Positions 41,977-51,869 of a stretch of DNA of 64,000 nt are shown here, in pieces. Source of the stretch: Pseudonocardia autotrophica (GTDB lineage Bacteria; Actinomycetota; Actinomycetes; Mycobacteriales; Pseudonocardiaceae); assembly GCF_003945385.1 (NCBI RefSeq), contig NZ_AP018920.1, positions 1,426,001 through 1,490,000 on the forward strand, in the 5' to 3' direction. Position 1 is the first letter of the stretch; every line of letters starts with the position of its first letter. Made by a program: the position numbers and the translations under genes. The notes beneath the pieces were generated by a model. It had not been told where the DNA came from and ran no database searches. It worked only from the letters and a program-made list of their open reading frames with translations.

Positions 41977-43671
41977 TCAGTCGCGGGTGACCCGGTCGGT
42001 CGGCGGCGGCGCGAGCCCGGGGGAAGCCTCCAGGTGCGCGACGAACGCGTCCAGGTCGACCGGCCCGCCCACCAGGTCGGTGCCAGCGGTGAAGGCGTCG
42101 AACCCGTCACCCCCGGCGGACAGGAAGTTGTTCACCGCCACCCGGTAGGTCCCGGCGTCGGTCACCGGGGCGCCGTCCAGCTCGATGCCGGTGACCCGGT
42201 CGCCGGCGACCGAGTAGCGCACGTTCGACGACGTCTGCAGGACCGTCGGTCCGTCGTCCACCGTGAACTGCTGGTCCAGCACGGCCCGCAGCTGCGCGCC
42301 GGTGAGCGTCATCGTCTGCAGGATGTTGCCGAACGGCTGAACCGTGTAGGCCTGCCCGTAGGTCACCCGGCCGTCCGGGCCCGGCACCAGATCGGCCCGG
42401 ACACCGCCCGGGTTGGTCAGCGCCAGCTGCGCGCCGTCGCCGCGGGATGCGGCCAGCTGCGCGTCGGCGATCACCGTCCCGAGCGGCGAGAGCCCGGATG
42501 CCTCGGCGGCCCGGGGCAGCGGCGCGGCGAGCGTGCCGACCGGCCGCTGCGCGAGCGGCTCCGATCCCCGCACTGCGGCGTCGACGATCCGCTGCGCGGC
42601 CGGATCCGGCTCGATGTCGCGGCTGACGATCTCGTTGCGCGCGGTGGTCGCGGCGCGGTCGACGTCGCCGTCGCCGGTCAGCGCCAGGTCGACCACCGAC
42701 AGCAGCCGCCCGAACGACAGACCCTGCACGAACGGCCGCTGCTCCCCGGCCGGGTCGGTGACGCTGCACACGTACTGCTGGTGCGAGTGCGCCGAGAACA
42801 CGGCGTCGACGTCGGCGGAGACGCCCGCCGCGATCGCCGATCCGGGCCCGTCCGGCTCCAGCGCGCAACTGCCCGGGCCGCCGCCGTCGGATCCGGTCCC
42901 GTCGCCCTGGTGCACCAGCAGCACCTGGGCCCGCACCCCCTGCGCGGTCAGCTCCCGGGAGGCGGCGTCGACGGCGGCGATCTCGTCGCCCACCTCGATG
43001 CCGCGGATCCCGTCCGGTGACACCAGATCGGGCAGCTCGGTCAGGGTGGCGCCGATGACGCCGAGCCGGGTCCCACCGACGTCGAGCACGGTGTGCGCCG
43101 GCAGCGCGGGAGAGCCGGTCCGGGCGTCGTCCGCCCCGCCCGTCGAGGTGAGGTTCGCGGCCAGCACCGGGAACGACGCGCCGTCGTGGGCCGGGCCGAA
43201 CCGGCAGCCCCCGGCCGGACGGCAGCCGCCGGAAACCAGCCGCCGCAGCTCGTCGATGCCCTCGTCGAACTCGTGGTTGCCCGCCGCGGAGGCGGCCACC
43301 CCCATCGCGTCCAGGAGCTCGATCGTCGGCTCGTCGTGGAACAGCGCGGACGTCAGCGGGGACGCGCCGACGTTGTCCCCGGCGGAGAGCAGCACGCTCG
43401 AGGGCTGCTCGGCGCGCAGCCGTTCCACGTGCGCGGCCAGGAACGCGGCGCCGCCCGCCTCGACTTGCGTGCCGTCGTCGGCGGTCACCTCCGCCGACGA
43501 ACCGGACGGCGGTTCCAGGTTCCCGTGCAGGTCGTTGAACGCGATCACCCGGACCACGCCGGGTCCGGAGCCGCCCCGCGAGCCGATGTCGGTGCCCAGC
43601 GCCGCCGCGAGGACCAACGCGAACACCGCTGCGAGGACGAGGCCGGTACGGCGACCGGATGCGACGGGCAT
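41977..43671 (-). CDS. Secreted bifunctional metallophosphatase / 5'-nucleotidase
   Basis: A 564-residue UshA-like protein. An N-terminal hydrophobic segment (TGLVLAAVFALVLAAALG) is a signal peptide or anchor. The metallophosphatase motifs follow: FNDLHGNLEP, SAGDNVGASP, AAGNHEFDEG and AHSHQQY. The 5'-nucleotidase C-terminal domain (about 370-540) ends with NNFLSAGGDGFDAF. It would release nucleosides and phosphate outside the membrane. ATG start at 43671. Confidence 0.9.
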   Translation of the reverse strand: MPVASGRRTGLVLAAVFALVLAAALGTDIGSRGGSGPGVVRVIAFNDLHGNLEPPSGSSAEVTADDGTQVEAGGAAFLAAHVERLRAEQPSSVLLSAGDNVGASPLTSALFHDEPTIELLDAMGVAASAAGNHEFDEGIDELRRLVSGGCRPAGGCRFGPAHDGASFPVLAANLTSTGGADDARTGSPALPAHTVLDVGGTRLGVIGATLTELPDLVSPDGIRGIEVGDEIAAVDAASRELTAQGVRAQVLLVHQGDGTGSDGGGPGSCALEPDGPGSAIAAGVSADVDAVFSAHSHQQYVCSVTDPAGEQRPFVQGLSFGRLLSVVDLALTGDGDVDRAATTARNEIVSRDIEPDPAAQRIVDAAVRGSEPLAQRPVGTLAAPLPRAAEASGLSPLGTVIADAQLAASRGDGAQLALTNPGGVRADLVPGPDGRVTYGQAYTVQPFGNILQTMTLTGAQLRAVLDQQFTVDDGPTVLQTSSNVRYSVAGDRVTGIELDGAPVTDAGTYRVAVNNFLSAGGDGFDAFTAGTDLVGGPVDLDAFVAHLEASPGLAPPPTDRVTRD

Positions 43672-43805
43672 GCCCGGCAGTATCGCGACGCAACACCGCG
43701 CGCGCCGTGGGCGGTATCACAACCGGCCGTGACGACCCGGTGAACGTCGTCTCCCGGCGCCCGGGGATGTGGGGTTCCGCGCGAGCGCCCCGTATCGTGA
43801 TCGGC

Positions 43806-44300
43806 GTGCTGGCCATCCGAGCGGACCTCGTCGACGAGATCGTCGCGCACGCCCGGCGGGACTTCCCGCTGGAGGCGTGCGGCCAGCTCGTCGGTCCGGA
43901 CCCCGGTGAGCATCCCGAGCGCTACGTCCCGATGACCAACGCCGACGAGATCGAGAGCGATTTCGCCTTCTCCCCGGCCGAGGACATCCGGCTGGAGCGC
44001 GCGCTCGACGCCGCCGGGGAGCGCCGCATGCTGGTCGTGCACTCGCACACCCGCGTCCCGCGCCGGCCGCTGACCGACAGCGGACTGCCCGAGGCGTATC
44101 CCTCGGTGAAGGACATCGCACAGATGGAGTGGACGCCCGACCAGCACTGGCTGATCGTGGCCCTCTCCACCGCCGACGCCCGTCCCGAGATCCGTTCCTT
44201 CCACCTCACCGACGGTGCGGTGGTGGAGGACGAGCTGGCGGTCGTGGAGTCGTACATGTTCGCCCACACCGGGTCCGACGACGTCCCCGACCGGAGCTGA
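43806..44300 (+). CDS. mec: CysO-cysteine peptidase, JAMM metalloprotease Mec
   Basis: A 164-residue zinc peptidase that would release cysteine from the CysO-cysteine adduct. Glu23 and H79-S-H81 fit the JAMM zinc site, and S100-V-K-D103 supplies the Ser and Asp. Between HSHT and EAYPS there are about ten extra residues (RVPRRPLTDSGLP) compared with the mycobacterial enzyme as I recall it. GTG start at 43806. It begins the mec-cysO-cysM cluster. Confidence 0.88.
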   Translation: MLAIRADLVDEIVAHARRDFPLEACGQLVGPDPGEHPERYVPMTNADEIESDFAFSPAEDIRLERALDAAGERRMLVVHSHTRVPRRPLTDSGLPEAYPSVKDIAQMEWTPDQHWLIVALSTADARPEIRSFHLTDGAVVEDELAVVESYMFAHTGSDDVPDRS

Positions 44301-44414
44301 TCCACCCTCCCCCCGCACCCGCGCGGGCGAGGTCGCGCGGGAATGTCGCCGGACGCCGGTTGCGTTGCCGCGTACAGAGCACGTCCGAGCAACCGACCAG
44401 GAGTGATCACCGAG

Positions 44415-44690
44415 ATGGCCGTCTCCGTCTCCATCCCCACCATTCTTCGCACGCACACCGGCGGTGAGAAGACCGTCGAGGCGAAGGGTGACACCGTCTC
44501 CGCGGTCATCGACGACCTGGATGCGCGGCACAGCGGCATCAAGGACCGTCTGATCACCGACGGCAAGCTGCACCGCTTCGTCAACATCTACGTCGACGAC
44601 GAGGACGTCCGCTTCGCCGGTGGCCTGGAGGCCCCGGTCAAGGAGTCGTCCACGCTCACCATCCTCCCGGCCGTCGCCGGCGGGCACTAG
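44415..44690 (+). CDS. cysO: Sulfur-carrier protein CysO (ends GGH)
   Basis: A 91-residue ubiquitin-like carrier whose C-terminal glycine is converted to a thiocarboxylate that supplies sulfur to CysM. SVSIPTILRTHTGGEK and LHRFVNIYVDDEDVRF are typical. The usual Gly-Gly end is followed here by one extra histidine before the stop (AVAGGH), so activation would need its removal. The ATG at 44415 was chosen; an in-frame GTG lies 12 bases earlier. Confidence 0.93.
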   Translation: MAVSVSIPTILRTHTGGEKTVEAKGDTVSAVIDDLDARHSGIKDRLITDGKLHRFVNIYVDDEDVRFAGGLEAPVKESSTLTILPAVAGGH

Positions 44691-44717
44691 ACCAGCTCGC
44701 GGGACCCCCAGAGCTGA

Positions 44718-45728
<1,011 letters not shown>

Positions 45729-45779
45729 GCGCACGGGAGGACGGGCGAATCCGGCATGCCCGCCGGTACCGTCGGTGGC

Positions 45780-46394
45780 ATGACCGCACTCCCGTCCGGC
45801 CGGGCTCCCGCCCGGGTGCTCCCGCCCGCGCCGAAACGGGCCGCGGCCGTCATGCTGCTGTTCACCGCGGCGCTCTACCTGTTCGAGGCCATCGACGTCG
45901 CCTCCGGCCAGACCGTGCAGATGGCGGGCGCGATCTACCCGCGCGACACGGCGGGGCTCGCCGGGATCCTCACCGCCCCGCTGCTGCACGACGACTGGGC
46001 GCACCTGCTCGCGAACACCCTGCCGTTCCTGATCTTCGGGTTCCTCGCGATGTCCGGCGGGATCGCCCAGTGGTTCTCGGTCACCGCCACGATCTGGGTG
46101 GTCAGCGGCCTCGGGGTCTGGCTGGTCTCGCCCGCGCCGGTGATCGGTGCCTCCGGCATCGTGTTCGGCTGGTTCCTGTTCCTGCTGGCCCGCGGCTTCT
46201 ACGCGCGCAACGGGCGGCAGGTGCTGCTCGCCGTGGTGCTGTTCCTGTTCTGGGGCTCGCTGCTGTGGGGCGTGCTGCCCTCCGATCCGTCGGTGTCCTG
46301 GCAGGGCCACCTGTTCGGGGCGATCGGCGGCGTCGTCGCGGCGTCCTGGGTGGCGAAGGCCGATCGGCGCTCCGCACCTACCCTGAGGGCGTGA
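45780..46394 (+). CDS. Rhomboid-family intramembrane serine protease
   Basis: A 204-residue membrane protein with about six helices. The loop [14 protein letters not shown], the catalytic serine in [10 protein letters not shown] and the histidine in [11 protein letters not shown] match rhomboid. ATG start at 45780; its end overlaps murI by 4 bp. The place between cysM and murI is conserved in mycobacteria. Substrate unknown. Confidence 0.88.
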   Translation: MTALPSGRAPARVLPPAPKRAAAVMLLFTAALYLFEAIDVASGQTVQMAGAIYPRDTAGLAGILTAPLLHDDWAHLLANTLPFLIFGFLAMSGGIAQWFSVTATIWVVSGLGVWLVSPAPVIGASGIVFGWFLFLLARGFYARNGRQVLLAVVLFLFWGSLLWGVLPSDPSVSWQGHLFGAIGGVVAASWVAKADRRSAPTLRA

Positions 46395-47263
46395 GCAGCA
46401 CCCGGGACGGCGGCCAGGATCTCGACGCACCGATCGGGATCTTCGACTCCGGGGTCGGCGGGCTCACCGTCGCCCGCTCGGTGATCGACCTGCTGCCCGC
46501 CGAGCAGGTCGTCTACGTCGGCGACACCGCGCACAGCCCGTACGGGCCGAAGCCGATCGCGCAGGTCCGGCGGCACGCGCTCGCGATCGGCGACGAGCTC
46601 GTCGAATCCGGGGTGAAGGCGCTGGTCATCGCCTGCAACACGGCCTCGGCGGCCTGCCTGGCCGACTTCCGTGAGCGCTACCGGGTGCCGGTCGTGGAGG
46701 TGATCCGGCCGGCCGTCCGGCGGGCGGTCGCGACCACCCGCAACGGACGGGTCGGCGTCATCGGGACGGCCGGGACGATCGCGTCGGGTGCCTATCCCGA
46801 CGCGTTCGAGGCCGCACCGGGCGTCGAGGTCACCTCGGTGGCCTGCCCGCGGTTCGTCGACTTCGTCGAGCGCGGGACGACCAGCGGGCGGCAGGTGCTC
46901 GGTGTCGCCGAGGGCTACCTGGAGCCGCTGCAGCGCGCCGGGGTGGACACCGTGGTGCTGGGCTGCACGCACTACCCGCTGCTGACCGGGGTGCTGGAGA
47001 TCGTGCTCGGCCCGGACGTGACGCTGGTGTCCTCGGCCGACGAGACCGCCCGCACCCTGGTGCGCACCTTGCACGCCCGCGACCTGCTGCGCGACGGCGC
47101 CGACGACACCGTGCCGCCGCAGCCGCACCGCTTCCTCGCCACCGGCGACCCGGAGCCGTTCCGGCGGCTCGGCCGCCGGTTCCTCGGCCCCGAGATCGGC
47201 GCGGTGGTCGGCAGAGCCGGTGCACGGGCCGCCGACCCGGCCGGGGTAACGTCGCGGCCGTGA
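46391..47263 (+). CDS. murI: Glutamate racemase
   Basis: A 290-residue enzyme making D-glutamate for peptidoglycan. The two catalytic cysteines lie in [10 protein letters not shown] and [10 protein letters not shown], and [14 protein letters not shown] is the family N-terminus. GTG start at 46391 overlapping the rhomboid stop; its own stop overlaps the next gene. Confidence 0.96.
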   Translation: MSSTRDGGQDLDAPIGIFDSGVGGLTVARSVIDLLPAEQVVYVGDTAHSPYGPKPIAQVRRHALAIGDELVESGVKALVIACNTASAACLADFRERYRVPVVEVIRPAVRRAVATTRNGRVGVIGTAGTIASGAYPDAFEAAPGVEVTSVACPRFVDFVERGTTSGRQVLGVAEGYLEPLQRAGVDTVVLGCTHYPLLTGVLEIVLGPDVTLVSSADETARTLVRTLHARDLLRDGADDTVPPQPHRFLATGDPEPFRRLGRRFLGPEIGAVVGRAGARAADPAGVTSRP

Positions 47264-47625
47264 TCGGTGCGCTGGTACTGGTGATCACGGTGGCCCTCGC
47301 GGCCACCGCGTTGTTCGGCCTGGTCACCACGGTGACCGGCAGGCCGCCGGGGCGGGTGCATCGGGTCGCCGTCGGGGTCTGCGAGGCGCTGGTCGTGGTG
47401 CAGGCCGCCGTCGCGGCCTACCTGGTGCTCGTCGACGGCGTCACCCTCCCCGAGCAGACCACCTTCCTGATCTACCTGGCCGTCGCGATCTGCGTCATGC
47501 CGATCGCGTTGCAGTTCGCCACCGCCGAGCCCAGCCGGTGGGGCGGCGCGGTGATCGCCGCCGGCGCGATCGGCACCCTGGTCGCAGTGCTGCGCCTGCA
47601 GGGCCTCTGGATCCCCGGTGCCTGA
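47260..47625 (+). CDS. Small four-helix membrane protein
   Basis: 121 residues with four predicted membrane helices and a short Arg/His-rich loop ([13 protein letters not shown]) between helices 1 and 2. GTG start overlapping murI; its end overlaps the next membrane-protein gene by 8 bp. No family recognised. Translational coupling suggests co-function with the next gene. Confidence 0.7.
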   Translation: MIGALVLVITVALAATALFGLVTTVTGRPPGRVHRVAVGVCEALVVVQAAVAAYLVLVDGVTLPEQTTFLIYLAVAICVMPIALQFATAEPSRWGGAVIAAGAIGTLVAVLRLQGLWIPGA

Positions 47626-48025
47626 CGGCGACGTGCGGGCGACGGCGACCGGCCCCGGCCGGGTGCTGATCGCCGTCTACGGCATCTTCGCGCTCGCCGC
47701 GACGGCCCGGGCCGGGGTGCAGATCGCGGAACGCTTCGACGAGGCCCCGCTGGCGTACTCGCTGTCCGCCGTGGCGGGCGTCGTCTACGTACTGGCGACG
47801 ATCGGGCTCGCCGGCACCGGCCCGTGGTTCCGCAGGCTCGCCTGGTGCGCGGTGGTCTTCGAGATGATCGGGGTGCTGGTCGTCGGCGCGGTCACGCTGT
47901 TCGTGCCGAGCGACTTTCCGCGGGAGACGGTCTGGTCGTACTTCGGCATCGGCTACGGCTTCGTGCCGCTGGTGCTGCCCTTCGTCGGGATCTGGTGGCT
48001 GCGGCGCACTGCGCGAACGGGTTAG
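47618..48025 (+). CDS. Small membrane protein, four helices
   Basis: 135 residues, about four hydrophobic segments with a conserved-looking W-S-Y-F-G-I-G-Y-G-F-V-P-L turn before the last helix. GTG start. It sits between murI and the phosphodiesterase gene, in a run of overlapping genes. Resembles conserved actinobacterial integral membrane proteins of unknown role. Confidence 0.7.
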   Translation: MPDGDVRATATGPGRVLIAVYGIFALAATARAGVQIAERFDEAPLAYSLSAVAGVVYVLATIGLAGTGPWFRRLAWCAVVFEMIGVLVVGAVTLFVPSDFPRETVWSYFGIGYGFVPLVLPFVGIWWLRRTARTG

Positions 48026-48033
48026 TGTCGCGC

Positions 48034-48819
48034 ATGCGGCTGATCGTGCTCGGGTGCTCCGGCAGCGGCCCCGGTCCCGAGTCCCCTGCCTCCGGTTATC
48101 TGGTGGAGGCGGGCGGCACCCGCCTCACCCTCGATCTCGGCAACGGCACTCTGGGTGCGCTGCAGCGCCATCTCGACCCGTGGTCGCTGGACGCGGTCGT
48201 CTTCAGCCACCTGCACGCCGATCACTGCTCGGACTTCGCCTCGCTGGTCGTGCACCGCCGCTACCACCCGCGGCCGCCGTTCGACGCCGCCGCGTCGCCG
48301 CTGCCGGTGTACGCGCCCGCCGGGGCCCACGACCGGTTCGCCCGCGCCTACGCGCCCTCCGATGACGAGCTCGCCGGGACCGACCTCACCGACGTCTTCA
48401 CCTTCCACGATCTCGCCGCCGGGGGCACCCACACGATCGGCACCGGCGCCGACGAGGTGCGGGTGAGCGCGTTCGGGGTGGTCCACCCGTGCCCGGCGTT
48501 CGCGCTGCGGATCGAGCACGGCAGGCGGGTCCTCACCTACTCCGGCGACACCGGTGCCTGCCCCGGTCTCCTCGACGCCGCCCGCGACGCCGACCTGCTG
48601 CTGTGCGAGGCGAGCTGGCCGCACGGTGAGCACAATCCGCCCGGGGTGCACCTGTCCGGGCGGGAGGCCGGCGAGCACGCCGCCACCGCCGGTGCGCGCC
48701 GGCTGGTCGTCACGCACGTCCCCGCCTGGTACGACCGCGACGAGCTGGCCGGCGAGGCGGCGGCCGCGTTCGACGGGCCGGTCGAGGCCGCGACGCCGGA
48801 CGCGGTCTTCGACGTCTGA
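48034..48819 (+). CDS. Metallo-beta-lactamase-fold hydrolase, Rv1339-type cyclic-nucleotide phosphodiesterase
   Basis: A 261-residue MBL-fold enzyme. The metal motif is [11 protein letters not shown] (H-x-H-x-D-H), with further ligands in [15 protein letters not shown] and VTHVPAW. The N-terminus [19 protein letters not shown] and the position before rph match mycobacterial Rv1339, reported to lower cAMP. The ATG at 48034 was chosen; an in-frame GTG at 48025 abuts the previous stop. Confidence 0.82.
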   Translation: MRLIVLGCSGSGPGPESPASGYLVEAGGTRLTLDLGNGTLGALQRHLDPWSLDAVVFSHLHADHCSDFASLVVHRRYHPRPPFDAAASPLPVYAPAGAHDRFARAYAPSDDELAGTDLTDVFTFHDLAAGGTHTIGTGADEVRVSAFGVVHPCPAFALRIEHGRRVLTYSGDTGACPGLLDAARDADLLLCEASWPHGEHNPPGVHLSGREAGEHAATAGARRLVVTHVPAWYDRDELAGEAAAAFDGPVEAATPDAVFDV

Positions 48820-48841
48820 ACCCGCTTCCTACGATGGGTGG

Positions 48842-49645
48842 GTGACACGAGTAGAGGGCAGAGCGGACGGACGGGCTGACGACGAGCTGCGCCCCGTGAC
48901 GATCACCAGGGGCTTCCAGAAGCACCCGGCCGGATCGGTGCTGGTGGAGTTCGGTGACACGAAGGTGCTCTGTGCGGCGAGCGTGACCGATGGTGTCCCG
49001 CGGTGGCGGAAGGGATCCGGCCTCGGCTGGGTGACCGCCGAGTACGCGATGTTGCCCTCGTCGACCGACACCCGGTCGTCGCGGGAGTCGGTGAAGGGCC
49101 GGGTCGGCGGCCGCACGCACGAGATCTCCCGGCTGATCGGCCGGTCCCTGCGCGCCTGCATCGACCTGCGGGCGCTCGGCGAGAACACGATTGCGATCGA
49201 CTGCGACGTGCTACAGGCCGACGGTGGCACCCGCACCGCGGCGATCACCGGCGCCTACGTGGCGCTCTGCGACGCCGTCAGCTGGCTCGGTGAGCACGGC
49301 AAGCTGTCGGATCCCAAGCCGATCTCCTGCCAGGTGGCTGCGGTGTCGGTGGGTGTGGTCGACGGCCGGGTCCGGCTCGACCTGCCCTACTCCGAGGACT
49401 CGCGGGCCGAGGTCGACACCAACGTCGTCGCCACCGAGACCGGGACGCTGATCGAGGTCCAGGGCACCGGCGAGGGCGCCACCTTCGCCCGCAAGACCCT
49501 CGACGCGATGCTCGACTCGGCGCTGTCCGGGATCGAGACGCTGGCCCGGATGCAGGTCGAGGTGCTCGCCCAGCCGCACCCCAAGCTGGTGGCGGAGCGG
49601 GCGGCCACGACCGAGGCGGCCCCCGCCGAGGACGGCGCCGAGTGA
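48842..49645 (+). CDS. rph: Ribonuclease PH
   Basis: A 267-residue phosphorolytic exoribonuclease that trims tRNA 3' ends. [41 protein letters not shown] and [18 protein letters not shown] are family landmarks. GTG start at 48842. A short acidic tail follows the core. Overlaps rdgB by 4 bp. A tRNA gene lacking an encoded CCA lies about 2 kb away. Confidence 0.96.
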   Translation: MTRVEGRADGRADDELRPVTITRGFQKHPAGSVLVEFGDTKVLCAASVTDGVPRWRKGSGLGWVTAEYAMLPSSTDTRSSRESVKGRVGGRTHEISRLIGRSLRACIDLRALGENTIAIDCDVLQADGGTRTAAITGAYVALCDAVSWLGEHGKLSDPKPISCQVAAVSVGVVDGRVRLDLPYSEDSRAEVDTNVVATETGTLIEVQGTGEGATFARKTLDAMLDSALSGIETLARMQVEVLAQPHPKLVAERAATTEAAPAEDGAE

Positions 49646-50424
49646 CCCGGGTGCTGCTCGCGACCCGCAACGCGAAGAAGCTCGTCGAGCTGCGCCGGAT
49701 CGTCGACGCGGCCGGGCTCGACGGCATCGAGATCCTCGGTCTCGCCGACGTCGACGAGTTCCCGGAGGCCCCGGAGACCGGGGCGACGTTCGCCGAGAAC
49801 GCCCTCGCGAAGGCCCGGGACGCGGCCCTCGCCACCGGGCTGCCGGCGATCGCCGACGACTCGGGGATCACCGTCGACGCGCTGAACGGGATGCCGGGGA
49901 TCTTCTCCGCCCGCTGGGCAGGCAGGCACGGCGACGACGAGGCCAACCTGCGGCTGCTGCTCGGGCAGACCGAGGACGTGCCCGACGAGCGGCGCGGTGC
50001 GGCGTTCGTGTGCGCCGCCGCGCTGGTGACGCCGGACGGCGCCGCCGCACCGCTGCTCCCGGAGGGCGGCGCCGGACCGGACAGCGCCGGGCCGGACAGC
50101 GCCGGACCGGACAGCGCCGGGCCGGACAGCAGTGGGCCGGGTAGCGCCGGGCAGGACAGCAGTGGGCCGGGCAGCGGCGGGCCGGGTAGCGGCGGGCCGG
50201 GCACCGGAGACGGTGTCCCGGGCCGGATCGTCGTGCACGGCACCTGGCGGGGGACGCTGCTGCGGGCCCCGCGCGGCGACAACGGGTTCGGCTACGACCC
50301 GATCTTCGCCCCGGAGGGGGAGAACCGCTCATCGGCTGAGCTGTCCGCGCAGGAGAAGGACGGCGCGTCGCACCGCGGGCTCGCCCTGCGCGTCCTGGTC
50401 CCGCACCTGCGGGCCGGGCTCTGA
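49642..50424 (+). CDS. rdgB: XTP/dITP pyrophosphatase with low-complexity insert
   Basis: A 260-residue Ham1-type house-cleaning enzyme. [42 protein letters not shown] and [12 protein letters not shown] are all present, as is the C-terminal SHRGLAL. Residues 144-188 are nine copies of a five-residue Ala/Gly-Pro-Asp/Gly-Ser unit, inserted where relatives have a short loop, so the protein is about 50 residues longer than usual. The active-site motifs are intact. Confidence 0.93.
   Translation: MTRVLLATRNAKKLVELRRIVDAAGLDGIEILGLADVDEFPEAPETGATFAENALAKARDAALATGLPAIADDSGITVDALNGMPGIFSARWAGRHGDDEANLRLLLGQTEDVPDERRGAAFVCAAALVTPDGAAAPLLPEGGAGPDSAGPDSAGPDSAGPDSSGPGSAGQDSSGPGSGGPGSGGPGTGDGVPGRIVVHGTWRGTLLRAPRGDNGFGYDPIFAPEGENRSSAELSAQEKDGASHRGLALRVLVPHLRAGL
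50071..50205 (+). repeat. 15-bp minisatellite inside rdgB, nine units
   Basis: Nine exact-length units of the type GCCGGACCGGACAGC, the first four nearly identical and the later ones diverged. All stay in frame, encoding AGPDS-like pentapeptides. Confidence 0.9.
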
Positions 50425-50462
50425 GGTTCGGGCCCTGAGGTTCGGGCTCTGAGGTTCGGGCG
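50421..50462. repeat. 14-bp tandem repeat overlapping the rdgB stop
   Basis: Three copies of CTGAGGTTCGGGCC-type sequence; the first contains the rdgB TGA stop, and each copy has a TGA in one frame. Confidence 0.85.
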
Positions 50463-50474
50463 CTGAAAGTCTGT

Positions 50475-50502
50475 CCCCGGGGCCGGTGTACCGGCCCCGG
50501 GG
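50475..50502 (+). terminator. Hairpin after rdgB, 13-bp perfect arms
   Basis: CCCCGGGGCCGGT and ACCGGCCCCGGGG flank a GT dinucleotide. It is very stable and lies between convergent rdgB and the decarboxylase gene. Confidence 0.7.
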
Positions 50503-50602
50503 CTGTGCCAACCGGGGCTGTGCCAACCGGGGCTGTGCCAACCGGGGCTGTGCCAACCGGGCCTGTGCCAACCGGGCCTGTGCAACCGGGCCTGTGCGAC
50601 CG
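50500..50602. repeat. 15-bp intergenic minisatellite, seven units
   Basis: Five full copies of GGGCTGTGCCAACCG (the fifth GGCCTGTGCCAACCG) and two 14-bp variants run head to tail directly after the hairpin. Non-coding. The spacers are identical within the array, so it is not a CRISPR. Confidence 0.9.
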
Positions 50603-50633
50603 GGCCCCAGGGCGCTGTGCGGCCGCGCCCGGT

Positions 50634-51038
50634 TCACTCCGGGGGCGGCTCCGCCAGCACCCGCTGGGCGATCTTGAACGCCGAGTTGGCGGCCGGGACG
50701 CCGCAGTAGATCGCGGTCTGCAGCAGGATCTCGACGATCTCACCGTCGGTCAGCCCGTTGCGGCGGGCCGCACGCAGGTGCATCTCCAGCTCCGCCCAGT
50801 GCCCGTGCGCGATCAGCGCGGTCAGCGTCACCGCGGAGCGCATCCGGCGCTCCAGACCCGGCCGCGTCCAGATCTCGTTCCAGGCGTAACGGGTGATCAG
50901 CTGCTGGAACTCCGCGGTCGTCGCGTCGGTGTTCGCCAGTGCCGCGGCGACGTAGTCGGCACCGAGCACCTCACGGCGCACGGCGAGGCCGTCGGGGTCC
51001 AGCTCGGAGGGATCGATCCCGTCGTTCGCAGTGCTCAT
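50634..51038 (-). CDS. Carboxymuconolactone decarboxylase (PcaC-like)
   Basis: A 134-residue AhpD/CMD-fold protein. RYAWNEIWTRPGLERRMRSAVTL and EIVEILLQTAIYCGVPAANSAF match 4-carboxymuconolactone decarboxylase of the protocatechuate branch. No other pca gene is in view, so it may work with a remote pathway. ATG start at 51038. Confidence 0.85.
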   Translation of the reverse strand: MSTANDGIDPSELDPDGLAVRREVLGADYVAAALANTDATTAEFQQLITRYAWNEIWTRPGLERRMRSAVTLTALIAHGHWAELEMHLRAARRNGLTDGEIVEILLQTAIYCGVPAANSAFKIAQRVLAEPPPE

Positions 51039-51129
51039 GACCGAAGCCTCTCATGACCGGATGGGTGGTTCGTCCTGCAACGAGAGGCGTGACGCCGGTC
51101 GCGTCGGTGGCCTGAGTACCGTTCGGGCC

Positions 51130-51795
51130 GTGCGGTGGTGGCGTCCCCTTCTCGGCTGTCTCGGGCTGGTGCTCGTGGTCAGCATCGTGGTGATGGTGGC
51201 GCGCGCCTACGGGCTGTCCGTGGTGCCGCAGTTCGGCGAGGTGCGCCGGGTCGTCGAGGCGGCCGGTCCCTGGGGGCCGGTGGTGTTCGTGCTGCTCCAG
51301 GTGCTGCTGAACGTGCCGCCGTTCCCGCGCACGGTGTTCACCGTCTCCGCCGGTGTCCTGTTCGGCGCGGTCGTCGGCACCGCGTTGGCGATCATCGCGA
51401 CGGCGCTGGCGGCGGTGGTCGCGTTCGCGCTCGTCCGGCTCACCGGCGGCGGGATCATCGGGCGCTGGGCCGAGCACCCCCGCGCGCTGTGGGTCCGGCG
51501 ACGCCTCGACCATCACGGCACGCTCGCCGTCACGTCGATGCGGCTCATCCCGATGGTGCCGTTCGCAGTGATGAACTACCTGTCCGGGCTGTCGGCGGTG
51601 CGCTTCTGGCCGTACCTGATCGGGACGGTGGTCGGGTCCACGCCGAGCACCATCGCGATCGTGACGCTCGGCGACGCGGTCACCGGGCACGTGAAGCCGT
51701 CGCTGTTGCTGGTCTCGGCGCTGTGCGGGGTGGTGGGGCTGATCGGGGTGGTCGTGGCGGCCCGCCGGCCGATCCCGGAGGAACCCGCGAGCTGA
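51130..51795 (+). CDS. TVP38/TMEM64 (VTT-domain) membrane protein
   Basis: About 221 residues with five to six helices. The VTT core shows NVPPFPRTVFTVSAGVLFG and SMRLIPMVPFAVMNYLSGLS, typical of the DedA/VTT superfamily, thought to move lipids or ions. The GTG at 51130 gives a normal-length N-terminus; a longer frame from 51031 overlaps the divergent gene. Function in this organism unknown. Confidence 0.82.
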   Translation: MRWWRPLLGCLGLVLVVSIVVMVARAYGLSVVPQFGEVRRVVEAAGPWGPVVFVLLQVLLNVPPFPRTVFTVSAGVLFGAVVGTALAIIATALAAVVAFALVRLTGGGIIGRWAEHPRALWVRRRLDHHGTLAVTSMRLIPMVPFAVMNYLSGLSAVRFWPYLIGTVVGSTPSTIAIVTLGDAVTGHVKPSLLLVSALCGVVGLIGVVVAARRPIPEEPAS

Positions 51796-51796
51796 G

Positions 51797-51869
51797 TGCC
51801 GGCGACGGGAGTCGAACCCGCACTGTCGGCCACCTAAAGACCGTGCCTCTGCCGTTGGGCTACGCCGGC
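51797..51869 (-). tRNA. tRNA with anticodon UAG and short variable arm (would read CUA, Leu); identity unusual
   Basis: A 73-base cloverleaf: perfect 7-bp acceptor GCCGGCG/CGCCGGC, D arm with GG in the loop, anticodon stem CGGUC/GGCCG around UUUAGGU, five-base variable region ACAGU, T arm GCGGG-TTCGACT-CCCGT and discriminator A. The anticodon is UAG (plus-strand cta at 51834-51836). Bacterial leucine tRNAs have a long variable arm, and this one does not. No CCA is encoded. The HNH gene's TAG stop falls at tRNA positions 8-10. Confidence 0.85.

Noticed and set aside
50500..50602. CRISPR-like array
   Set aside because: Seven 15-bp units are contiguous with no variable spacers and no cas genes; this is a minisatellite.
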